From: Chryseobacterium sp. JUb7
GTDB lineage: Bacteria > Bacteroidota > Bacteroidia > Flavobacteriales > Weeksellaceae
Direction: 5' to 3'
Length of the DNA stretch: 64,000 bases
Assembly: GCF_024806495.1 (NCBI RefSeq)
Contig: NZ_JANUFF010000003.1
Span: forward strand, 372,001-436,000
The position numbers and the translations under genes were made by a program. This document shows positions 52,327-59,696 of this stretch, one piece after another. The first letter of the stretch is position 1, and each line of letters opens with the position of its first letter. Under the pieces are notes generated by a model. The model saw only the letters and a program-made list of their open reading frames with translations. It did not search any database and was not told the origin of the DNA.

Positions 52327-53364
52327 ATGATTAAGAAAATTATCATGATGGGATTCGTATGCCTAGTTTCCACATCAGTGTATGCACAAAGAAAACCATT
52401 ACTCAATCTGCAGTCTAAAGAAGATACAGAGGTAAGCCCGATTGTAAAGGAAAAAGTGGATGAGTACGCAAAAAAAATAGACGCAATCATTCAGGAGGAA
52501 AAGAAAATGATGGAAGCTGAACTGCTTACCCTTCAGGCAAAAAATCTTGATAAAGCAGAATTTGATAAGCAAAAATCAATGATTGCGGATCGTTTTTCTG
52601 AAAAAATAGATCAGAGAATTGAAGATCTGGGATTTGATCTGGATACGGTGATTCAAAAGCAGGTAAGATATTCATTGTTGAACTCTGATGTAACTTCCAA
52701 TGAGGAACTGAAAGCAAACTTGTTGAAAAAATTCAGACCGACAAAAGATTTAAGTGGATATATTTCTTACGGAATTATGACACTTACCAACAATAAAACG
52801 GATAACACTTTAGATAAAAATTTAAAGTATGCAGGAAATTTTGAATTTGGCTTAAAGTTTAACTATCAGTTTAGCAGAACAAGTCCGTTAGGATTGATTA
52901 CCGGTATTGGTTTCTCTTGGAGAACATTAAGTATTGATAATAATATGTATTTTTCAAAAGATGCCAACTCAGATGTTGTCTTAGCTAATTATGAAAAAGG
53001 TTTAGAGAAAAGTAAATTGAGAACAGGATATATCGTTGTTCCTTTAGGACTGCAGTATAATTTTTCAAGATTGAAGAATGCTGGAATGGACATTCAATAC
53101 AGAGACTATCAAAAAGGATTTAAAGTAGGCGCAAATGTTTACGGAGGTGTAAAAATGTCTACCAACAATATTGTAAAAGGTGAAGGAATAAGTGATAGGG
53201 AAAGAAGTAATTATGAGGTGAGCCCTTTTATTTATGGTGGTCAGTTCACTGTTTCTTACAATGATTTTAGTATTTTCGTGAAAAAGGATTTTGGAAATTT
53301 CTTTAAAAGCGGAAATTTTGAAAATGATAAAGCATTGATTTTTGGGGCATCGCTTTGGTGGTAG
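52327..53364 (+). CDS. Outer-membrane beta-barrel protein of the ECF operon
   Basis: 345 aa. Signal peptide MIKKIIMMGFVCLVSTSVYAQ, then a helical, coiled-coil-like stretch (about 45-135, VKEKVDEYAKKIDAIIQEEK onward), then a PorT/OmpA-like barrel (about 145-345, FEFGLKFNYQF, GLITGIGFSW, GYIVVPLGLQYNFS) ending in LWW. The barrel plus a periplasmic helical arm beside an anti-sigma candidate suggests a sensor or target of the regulon. It starts 32 bases after the anti-sigma gene. Confidence 0.78.
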   Translation: MIKKIIMMGFVCLVSTSVYAQRKPLLNLQSKEDTEVSPIVKEKVDEYAKKIDAIIQEEKKMMEAELLTLQAKNLDKAEFDKQKSMIADRFSEKIDQRIEDLGFDLDTVIQKQVRYSLLNSDVTSNEELKANLLKKFRPTKDLSGYISYGIMTLTNNKTDNTLDKNLKYAGNFEFGLKFNYQFSRTSPLGLITGIGFSWRTLSIDNNMYFSKDANSDVVLANYEKGLEKSKLRTGYIVVPLGLQYNFSRLKNAGMDIQYRDYQKGFKVGANVYGGVKMSTNNIVKGEGISDRERSNYEVSPFIYGGQFTVSYNDFSIFVKKDFGNFFKSGNFENDKALIFGASLWW

Positions 53365-53413
53365 ACCTTTCAATATTTTATCCGAAAGCCATGAACTTAA
53401 TATTGATATTGAA

Positions 53414-54466
53414 ATGATTTTGAGAAACAAAGGTAAAAGCATACTCATTCTGTTTTCTATTCTGGGAATGTCGGTTCATCTGAATGCACAAAAGGCGAAA
53501 ACATCACAAGACAGCATTAATGTGTTCTATAATCAATTGTTTTTCAATTTAAAAAAAGCCTATCTTCTTAGGAAATCGGTTGACTGGAAATCTGTTGAAT
53601 CTGATACTAAAGAGAATTTAAAAAAGTATAATAGTTTTAAAAATTCTTTAGACGAGATAAAAGTTTTATTTGGCAAAATCGATGCAACTCATTGTACTGT
53701 ATTTAAAGGTAATAAAAGATATTCATTGGCTGCAAATATCCCTTTAGGTGATCAGTTTAGCGAACAATGGAAGAGAAAAAATAGTACTAAGCCAGGTTTT
53801 GAAGTCAAAGTAATCGACGGAAAATATGGATATATTCTGATGCCAAAAATAGCTTATATTGATCAGACCCCAGAAAATACTCATAAAATAGCACAACCTT
53901 TATATGACCAGATAACAGAATTAAAAGCTAAGAATAAACTGGAAGGCTGGATTGTAGATTTGCGTTTTAATACCGGTGGAAATTCTGAGCCGATGCTTCT
54001 GGCCTTGTATGATTTTCTGGGTAATAATGTCGTCTGGGGATCTCTAGATGTGAACAAAAAGCCGACAGATAAAATGAAGCTGTCAAATGGGACATATATT
54101 TATAATTCTAAAAAATTATCTTATATAAATCCCAAAGGAGAATTGCTGGATAATGCAAAAGTGTCTGTGATTACCGGATTGATGACTGCAAGTTCCGGAG
54201 AAATAACAGCTCTAGCATTCAGAGGCAGACCGAATACTTTATTAATCGGAGAAACGACACTGGGCTATACCACAGGAAATATGCAGGTAAAATTACCTTT
54301 TGATTTTGATATGGCTTTAACGAGTTCTTATAACAGTGACAGAAATGGAATATATTACGAGAGAATCGTTCCGGACATTAGTGTTTCAAAAGGAGATAAT
54401 TTCGATGATTTGCTATTAGACAAAAATATTCAGAAAGCCATAAAATTCTTTCAGAAGCCAAATTAG
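53414..54466 (+). CDS. S41-family peptidase of the ECF operon
   Basis: 350 aa. Start taken at 53414: MILRNKGKSILILFSILGMSVHLNAQ gives a signal peptide, while the longer frame from 53342 runs into the previous gene. The S41 core follows: GWIVDLRFNTGGNSEPML, then the nucleophile region GLMTASSGEITALAF and LLIGETTLGYTTGN. The Ser is in SSGE; the Lys typical of CtpA is absent and the GYTTG loop fits the S41 subgroup common in Bacteroidota. No PDZ domain is evident. A periplasmic or surface protease, last in the ECF group. Confidence 0.82.
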   Translation: MILRNKGKSILILFSILGMSVHLNAQKAKTSQDSINVFYNQLFFNLKKAYLLRKSVDWKSVESDTKENLKKYNSFKNSLDEIKVLFGKIDATHCTVFKGNKRYSLAANIPLGDQFSEQWKRKNSTKPGFEVKVIDGKYGYILMPKIAYIDQTPENTHKIAQPLYDQITELKAKNKLEGWIVDLRFNTGGNSEPMLLALYDFLGNNVVWGSLDVNKKPTDKMKLSNGTYIYNSKKLSYINPKGELLDNAKVSVITGLMTASSGEITALAFRGRPNTLLIGETTLGYTTGNMQVKLPFDFDMALTSSYNSDRNGIYYERIVPDISVSKGDNFDDLLLDKNIQKAIKFFQKPN

Positions 54467-54497
54467 ATACAATTTAACATTCATAGATCAATTGATG

Positions 54498-54531
54498 AAA
54501 GGCCGGAAAATTTATGTTCCGGCCTTTTCCT
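54498..54531 (+). terminator. Terminator of the ECF operon
   Basis: AAAGGCCGGAA (54498-54508) pairs with TTCCGGCCTTT (54517-54527), 8-base loop, then T residues. Confidence 0.9.
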
Positions 54532-54557
54532 GTTTTTGAATTTTATTGATCTGTTAA

Positions 54558-54752
54558 TTAGTTAAGACCTCCGTCACACATATCAACAGGAATCAGACAT
54601 GATGTTCCGTTGCAAGGGTTTCCACCTGGAGGAGGCGTGATACAGCAGGCATGATACCCATTCCATGTAAGGTGGATTAAGTTTCCGGGACAGGTATGGC
54701 CTCCTAAAACCTGCTTCAGATTTTGTCTTGTGATTTTCTTTAGATTTTTCAT
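54558..54752 (-). CDS. GG-leader bacteriocin-like small peptide, second gene
   Basis: 64 aa. The leader MKNLKKITRQNLKQVLGG is nearly the same as that of the 10353 peptide; the mature part (46 aa) differs completely, with six Cys (HTCPG, HACCITPPPGG, NPCNGTSCLIP, DMCDGG) and many Gly and Pro. The shared leader with variable core is typical of peptides processed by one C39-peptidase exporter. No exporter or modifying enzyme adjoins; the neighbours are an S41 peptidase and fumC. Product activity is unknown. Confidence 0.82.
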   Translation of the reverse strand: MKNLKKITRQNLKQVLGGHTCPGNLIHLTWNGYHACCITPPPGGNPCNGTSCLIPVDMCDGGLN

Positions 54753-54841
54753 AATGTTTTGTAATTAATCACTAAAGTATGAAAAATTTTAACTCTAAAA
54801 AAATGTTATCATAAAAATCATAAGGAGATCGTTATGAAAAT

Positions 54842-54872
54842 AGAAAACCTCAGAATTTCTCTGAGGCTTTCT
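54842..54872 (-). terminator. Hairpin downstream of fumC
   Basis: AGAAA and CCTCAG (54842-54846, 54848-54853) pair with CTGAGG and TTTCT (54861-54866, 54868-54872) with one mismatch. It reads into TTTTC on the minus strand, about 30 bases after the fumC stop. Confidence 0.65.
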
Positions 54873-54902
54873 AACATTTAATCTATAATTTATTTTAAAT
54901 CA

Positions 54903-56297
54903 TTATTTCAGACTTCCGACCATGTCTTCAGGTTTTACCCACTCATCAAACTGTTCGGCAGTTAAAAGTCCAAGATTTACAGCTTCTTGTTTTAAAGTTG
55001 TTCCGTTTTTATGAGCAGTTTTTGCAATTTTCGCCGCATTTTCATAGCCGATATGTGTATTCAAGGCTGTTACCAGCATCAGAGATTTATCAACAAGTTC
55101 TTGGATTCTCTCATGGTTCGGCTCGATTCCCACAGCACAGTGATCATTAAATGAGATGCATGCATCAGCAATCAGCTGGGCAGATTGCAGGAAGTTGTAA
55201 GCCATCACGGGCTTGAAAACATTAAGTTCATAATTTCCCTGAGTTCCTGCAAATGAAATAGTAGTGTCATTTCCTAAAACCTGGGCACACACCATTGTCA
55301 TTGCTTCGTTTTGTGTAGGATTCACTTTTCCGGGCATAATGGATGATCCCGGTTCATTTTCCGGAATATGAATTTCTCCGATTCCGGAGCGAGGTCCTGA
55401 AGCCATTAACCTTATATCCTGAGCGATTTTATATAAAGAGACTGCCAGTTGTTTTAAAGCTCCGTGAGTTTCTACAATAGCATCATGCGCAGCCAATGCT
55501 TCGAATTTATTTTCTGCGGTTACAAAAGGAAGATTGGTGAATTTTGAAATATATTCCGCCACTTTTACATCATATCCCTGGGGTGTATTTAATCCTGTGC
55601 CAACTGCCGTTCCTCCCAATGCCAATTCAGAAAGATGAGGTAATGTATTTTTTAATGCTCTAATTCCGTAATTCAGTTGAGCCACATATCCTGAAAATTC
55701 CTGACCTAGAGTCAAAGGTGTTGCATCCATTAAATGGGTTCTTCCGATTTTAACGATATCTTTAAACGCAGCTGATTTTTCAGCTAAAGTATCTCTTAGT
55801 TTTTCAACTGCAGGAATTGTAGTTTCCACTACTTTTTTGTAAGCAGCGATATGCATTGCCGTAGGATAGGTATCGTTGGAAGATTGAGATTTATTGACAT
55901 CGTCATTTGGATGAATTTCCGATTTATCGCCCAAAGTCCCGCCATTGTTTACGTGAGCCCTGTTGGAAACCACTTCATTTACATTCATATTAGACTGTGT
56001 TCCCGAACCGGTTTGCCAGATCACCAAAGGAAATTGATCATTCAGCTTTCCTTCAAGAATTTCTTCACATACTTTTGCGATCATATCTCTTTTTTCGGCA
56101 GGAAGAACTCCCAAATCGGTATTGGTGAAGGCTGCTGCTTTTTTTAAATAAGCAAAAGCTTCGATAATTTCGTGCGGCATCGAACCTTCAGGTCCGATTT
56201 TGAAATTGTTTCTTGAACGTTCTGTCTGCGCGCCCCAAAACTTATCAGCAGGAACCTGCACTTCACCCATGGTGTCTTTTTCTATTCTGTAATTCAT
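54903..56297 (-). CDS. fumC: Class II fumarate hydratase
   Basis: 464 aa, standard length. It interconverts fumarate and malate in the TCA cycle without an iron-sulfur cluster. Family signature [15 protein letters not shown], substrate motifs [27 protein letters not shown] and [16 protein letters not shown]. It is divergent from a class I fumarase across a 216-base spacer containing a dispersed repeat, so the cell has an oxygen-stable and an oxygen-sensitive enzyme side by side. Confidence 0.96.
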   Translation of the reverse strand: MNYRIEKDTMGEVQVPADKFWGAQTERSRNNFKIGPEGSMPHEIIEAFAYLKKAAAFTNTDLGVLPAEKRDMIAKVCEEILEGKLNDQFPLVIWQTGSGTQSNMNVNEVVSNRAHVNNGGTLGDKSEIHPNDDVNKSQSSNDTYPTAMHIAAYKKVVETTIPAVEKLRDTLAEKSAAFKDIVKIGRTHLMDATPLTLGQEFSGYVAQLNYGIRALKNTLPHLSELALGGTAVGTGLNTPQGYDVKVAEYISKFTNLPFVTAENKFEALAAHDAIVETHGALKQLAVSLYKIAQDIRLMASGPRSGIGEIHIPENEPGSSIMPGKVNPTQNEAMTMVCAQVLGNDTTISFAGTQGNYELNVFKPVMAYNFLQSAQLIADACISFNDHCAVGIEPNHERIQELVDKSLMLVTALNTHIGYENAAKIAKTAHKNGTTLKQEAVNLGLLTAEQFDEWVKPEDMVGSLK

Positions 56298-56323
56298 TGT
56301 GATTGAAATTTTTATTTAGTATT

Positions 56324-56388
56324 TAAGGTTAAGATGGAGGCTTAGTTTAAGATAAAATTTTTAACCTAAATCTTAACCTCAATCTTAG
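56324..56388. repeat. Dispersed palindromic repeat, copy 2
   Basis: Carries AAGGTTAAGATGGAGGCTTAG at the left and AACCTAAATCTTAACCTCAA at the right; in reverse complement it lines up with 19581-19634 (AGGTTGAGGTTAAGAT ... CTTAGCCTTCATCTTAACC) apart from a few changes and a small insertion in the centre. Here it lies between the divergent fumarase genes, in their control region and not at a gene end. Confidence 0.7.
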
Positions 56389-56461
56389 ATTATAAAATTA
56401 CTCAATAATCAAAAACCTCACAATTTATAATCATTATAAATATCAATCTAAATCACTGATT

Positions 56462-56495
56462 TTGCTCATGTTTTTTTGTGTAAGCCGTATTTTTG
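56462..56495 (+). promoter_or_regulatory. Promoter of the class I fumarase gene
   Basis: TATTTTTG (56488-56495) with TTG (56462-56464), spacing 23. The leader to the ATG at 56514 is short, which argues against the in-frame TTG at 56493 as start. Confidence 0.65.
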
Positions 56496-56513
56496 CACCA
56501 AGAAAAAATTGAA

Positions 56514-58121
56514 ATGGAATTTAGATATCAGGATCCGTATCCGATTCAGAAAGATGATACGGTGTATAAGAAGCTTACATCAGATTATGTAAAAATTGAA
56601 CAATTAGGAGACAGAGAAATCTTAACGGTAGATCCGAAGGGGCTTGAGCTATTGGCTGAAGAAGCGATGGCAGATGTTTCTTTCATGCTTCGTTCTTCGC
56701 ACCTGGAAAGTCTTAGAAAAATCATTGATGATCCTGAAGCTACAGATAACGACAGATTCGTTGCTTATAACTTGTTACAGAATGCTGCGGTGGCTGCGGA
56801 AGGAGCTTTACCTTCTTGTCAGGATACAGGAACAGCGATTGTAATGGGTAAAAAAGGGGAAAATGTTTACACTGGAGTAGATGATGGTGAATATTTAAGT
56901 AAAGGAATATACAATACCTACCAAAAAAGAAACTTAAGATATTCTCAGGTGGTTCCTTTGACGATGTTTGATGAAAAAAACTCGGGTTCAAATCTTCCTG
57001 CACAGATTGATATTTATGCTAAAAAAGGAGATTATTACGAATTTTTATTTTTAACAAAAGGAGGCGGTTCTGCCAACAAAACTTTTCTTTATCAGAAAAC
57101 AAAATCTTTACTGAACGAAAAATCTTTGGAAGCTTTCGTAAAAGAAAGAATTTCAGATTTGGGAACAGCTGCCTGCCCGCCTTATCACTTGGCTTTGGTT
57201 ATCGGTGGAACTTCCGCTGAAGCGAATCTGGCAGCGGTAAAAAAAGCATCAGCAAAATATTACGATAACCTTCCGACAGAAGGAAACGAAGCAGGTCAAG
57301 CTTTCAGAGACCTTGAATGGGAGGCAAAAGTTCAGAAAATCTGTCAGGAAAGTTCTATTGGGGCTCAGTTTGGAGGAAAATATTTGACACACGATGTTCG
57401 GGTAATCAGACTTCCTCGTCACGCGGCTTCTTGTCCTGTGGGAATGGGAGTTTCCTGTTCGGCAGACAGAAATATTAAAGGAAAAATTACAAAAGAAGGA
57501 ATTTTCCTGGAGCAGCTGGAGCAGAACCCTAAAAGATTTTTACCTGCTACACCGCCACATTTGGAAGAAGCAGTTGAGATTAATTTAAATCAGCCGATGT
57601 CTGAAATTCAGGCAGAACTTTCTAAATATCCGATCAAAACAAGATTAAAATTAAACGGAACGTTGATCGTTGCAAGAGATATTGCTCACGCAAAAATCAA
57701 AGAACTGTTGGATGCAGGACAGCCAATGCCGGAATATTTCAAAAACCACCCGATTTATTATGCGGGACCTGCGAAAACTCCGGAAGGAATGGCTTCAGGA
57801 AGTTTCGGACCTACAACGGCAGGAAGAATGGACGTTTATGTGGATGAATTCCAGAGTCACGGCGGAAGTATGGTGATGCTGGCAAAAGGAAATAGAACAG
57901 CAGATGTAACCAATGCTTGTGGAAAATATGGAGGCTTTTATCTTGGTTCAATCGGCGGACCCGCTGCCATCCTGGCAAAAGACAATATTTTGTCTGTTGA
58001 GGTGGTGGACTTTCCGGAATTAGGAATGGAAGCAGTAAGAAAAATTGAAGTAAAAGATTTCCCTGCATTCATCATTACAGATGATAAAGGGAACGATTTC
58101 TTCGCAAATCTTGCGCATTAA
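56514..58121 (+). CDS. Class I (iron-sulfur) fumarate hydratase
   Basis: 535 aa. Fumarase A/B type with fused alpha and beta parts; it catalyses the same reaction as FumC using a 4Fe-4S cluster that is oxygen-sensitive in known members. Cluster cysteines are in [21 protein letters not shown] and the segment [14 protein letters not shown]; the beta part has GPTTAGRMD and [17 protein letters not shown]. It is unrelated in sequence to the neighbouring fumC. The start is set by the promoter just upstream. A hairpin with a T run follows. Confidence 0.94.
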   Translation: MEFRYQDPYPIQKDDTVYKKLTSDYVKIEQLGDREILTVDPKGLELLAEEAMADVSFMLRSSHLESLRKIIDDPEATDNDRFVAYNLLQNAAVAAEGALPSCQDTGTAIVMGKKGENVYTGVDDGEYLSKGIYNTYQKRNLRYSQVVPLTMFDEKNSGSNLPAQIDIYAKKGDYYEFLFLTKGGGSANKTFLYQKTKSLLNEKSLEAFVKERISDLGTAACPPYHLALVIGGTSAEANLAAVKKASAKYYDNLPTEGNEAGQAFRDLEWEAKVQKICQESSIGAQFGGKYLTHDVRVIRLPRHAASCPVGMGVSCSADRNIKGKITKEGIFLEQLEQNPKRFLPATPPHLEEAVEINLNQPMSEIQAELSKYPIKTRLKLNGTLIVARDIAHAKIKELLDAGQPMPEYFKNHPIYYAGPAKTPEGMASGSFGPTTAGRMDVYVDEFQSHGGSMVMLAKGNRTADVTNACGKYGGFYLGSIGGPAAILAKDNILSVEVVDFPELGMEAVRKIEVKDFPAFIITDDKGNDFFANLAH

Positions 58122-58136
58122 GAAAGATAGAAAATA

Positions 58137-58190
58137 GACAAAAAGAGTAAGCCATCTATTATCTATCCGTCTATCATCTTTTTGTCTTTT
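58137..58190 (+). terminator. Hairpin downstream of the class I fumarase
   Basis: GACAAAAAGA (58137-58146) pairs with TCTTTTTGTC (58177-58186) around a 30-base loop made of TCTAT words, then TTTT. The loop can fold further with the bases just before it. It is a plausible terminator built from simple-sequence words. Confidence 0.6.
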
Positions 58191-58232
58191 TAATTAAAAT
58201 CAAAATAAATTACAAAATAGGACTTGTATCTT

Positions 58233-58263
58233 TTGTGTAAAAAAATAAAAAGTCCTATTTTTG
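58233..58263 (+). promoter_or_regulatory. Promoter of the His-tailed small protein
   Basis: TATTTTTG (58256-58263) with TTG (58233-58235), spacing 20. The ATG at 58282 follows about 18 bases after the box. Confidence 0.75.
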
Positions 58264-58281
58264 CCTAAAATCTTTAAGAAA

Positions 58282-58578
58282 ATGATAACGATTTTATCAG
58301 CATTTTGGCCGTTTTACCAGTTCCTATGGACGATCTTCTTTGTAACGATGTTCCTAGTGGGATTCTGGTGTATCTTTATGTTCTTCGGGTTGGTAATCCC
58401 AATGTGGTTGACAGAAGGTTTAAAAGAATATTTCGGAAAAGTAAAACCTTTTGATCCTGAGCAGATTAGAAGCAAAATGATCTATGAGCAGGAAGGTGTG
58501 GAAGTTATCTACAACGAGCCTAAAGGTCACGGTCCTTTTATTCATGACCACGGTCACGATAGTCACGGACATCATTAA
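58282..58578 (+). CDS. Small membrane protein with His-rich tail
   Basis: 98 aa. I start at the ATG 58282, not the TTG at 58261, which lies in the -7 box. Residues of about 5-45 hold two close hydrophobic segments (FWPFYQFLWTIFFVTMFLVGF, quoted part: FLWTIFFVTMFLVGF; then FMFFGLVIPMWLT). The end HGPFIHDHGHDSHGHH contains seven His and four Asp/Pro-spaced repeats of HDHG type, a likely metal-binding tail. No family recognised. It has a strong promoter and its own terminator, so it is likely well expressed. Confidence 0.8.
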   Translation: MITILSAFWPFYQFLWTIFFVTMFLVGFWCIFMFFGLVIPMWLTEGLKEYFGKVKPFDPEQIRSKMIYEQEGVEVIYNEPKGHGPFIHDHGHDSHGHH

Positions 58579-58643
58579 TTGATTGTCATTGCTTTTTCAC
58601 CTGAATTCTGAAAAAGTAATATCAAAGCAAAACAACATATACG

Positions 58644-58674
58644 AAACCACTTAATTTATTAGGTGGTTTTTTTT
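58644..58674. terminator. Bidirectional terminator
   Basis: An 11-pair stem (58644-58654 with 58659-58669, one G-T) followed by a T run to 58674. It lies between the convergent His-tailed protein and AraC-type genes. Confidence 0.85.
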
Positions 58675-58676
58675 AT

Positions 58677-59594
58677 TTATTCAGTTCTTAATTTTTCTGG
58701 AGATACGCCGAATTTTTTCTTAAATGCCCGGGTAAAATTTTGTACATATTCGTATCCGCATTCGATGGCTATTTCTTTGATCATCATATTTTTATCGATG
58801 ATCAGTTTTTTTGCCTTCAGCATTCTCAGCTCAAAAATATAATCGGTTACTGTAATGTGATAATGGGCTTTGAATTCTTTCCGGATTTTATTTTGATTGA
58901 TACCGATTAATTTCCCGATTTCTTCAGCTTTAATATTCTTATGGTAATTTTCGTCAATGAATTTTTTAATGATGGATGGTGCTTTTGGGGTGGCATCTAT
59001 CATATTTTTTTCGTTAAACTGCTCAAAAATAAGAATGAGAAGTTTAATCACTTTAGCTTCTATAAATAACTTCTGCATGACCCCCTTTTTAGAATAACTG
59101 ATGATTTCTCTGAGAATCATATGCATTTCTACGGTCATATCCGGAGGGGTTTCTTTGTGAAGAAAAATATAATTGTTTTTAATCATACCTTCCAGAATAT
59201 CAGCATTTTCTTTATTAGATTCTGGATTGATCAGGTTAAAAATATACTGGTAATTGATTTGAACCTGAAGATATTTTAAAACTTCCTGATTTTCCGCCCA
59301 AAGTTCTGCGGTACTTTCTTCGGGGGAGTAATGAAGTATATACTGATTTTTTTTAAATGAAAATTTAGTTCCGCAGTCATGAGCTTCCAGATTTATATTC
59401 GGACTCAGCAAAAAAAGCAGATTAAAGCTCGACTTGCCTTCAATCATATTTGATTTCGATATATTTTCAGGGCATGAGTCTTCCTGCATTAAGATTTTGA
59501 TATCTTCAGACCTGAACAATAATCCTTTTTTAGATTGATTCTTCATACGAAACGTTTTACGGGCATGGTACAAATTGAAATAAAAGCTTCGCAT
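58677..59594 (-). CDS. AraC-family transcriptional regulator
   Basis: 305 aa. The N-terminal two thirds are a ligand or dimer domain I cannot assign. The C-terminal HTH pair is typical: IKAEEIGKLIGINQNKIRKEF as the first and MIKEIAIECGYEYVQNFTRAFKKKFGVSPEKLR as the second (quoted: GYEYVQNFTRAFKKKFGVSP). Divergent from the T9SS gene at 59697, which is a candidate target. The exact start is uncertain; a later Met (MKNQSKKG, residue 17) is also possible. Confidence 0.88.
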   Translation of the reverse strand: MRSFYFNLYHARKTFRMKNQSKKGLLFRSEDIKILMQEDSCPENISKSNMIEGKSSFNLLFLLSPNINLEAHDCGTKFSFKKNQYILHYSPEESTAELWAENQEVLKYLQVQINYQYIFNLINPESNKENADILEGMIKNNYIFLHKETPPDMTVEMHMILREIISYSKKGVMQKLFIEAKVIKLLILIFEQFNEKNMIDATPKAPSIIKKFIDENYHKNIKAEEIGKLIGINQNKIRKEFKAHYHITVTDYIFELRMLKAKKLIIDKNMMIKEIAIECGYEYVQNFTRAFKKKFGVSPEKLRTE

Positions 59595-59623
59595 AGGATA
59601 ACAAAAAGTTTGAAAATGATAAC

Positions 59624-59651
59624 TTGAGGTTAATAATGTGAAGTATTTTTG
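59624..59651 (+). promoter_or_regulatory. Promoter of the T9SS type A gene
   Basis: TATTTTTG (59644-59651) with TTG (59624-59626), spacing 17. About 45 bases before the ATG at 59697. Confidence 0.7.
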
Positions 59652-59696
59652 CGCAAAATTAAATATAATTTAGAATAAATAAAAATAATATTAGTT

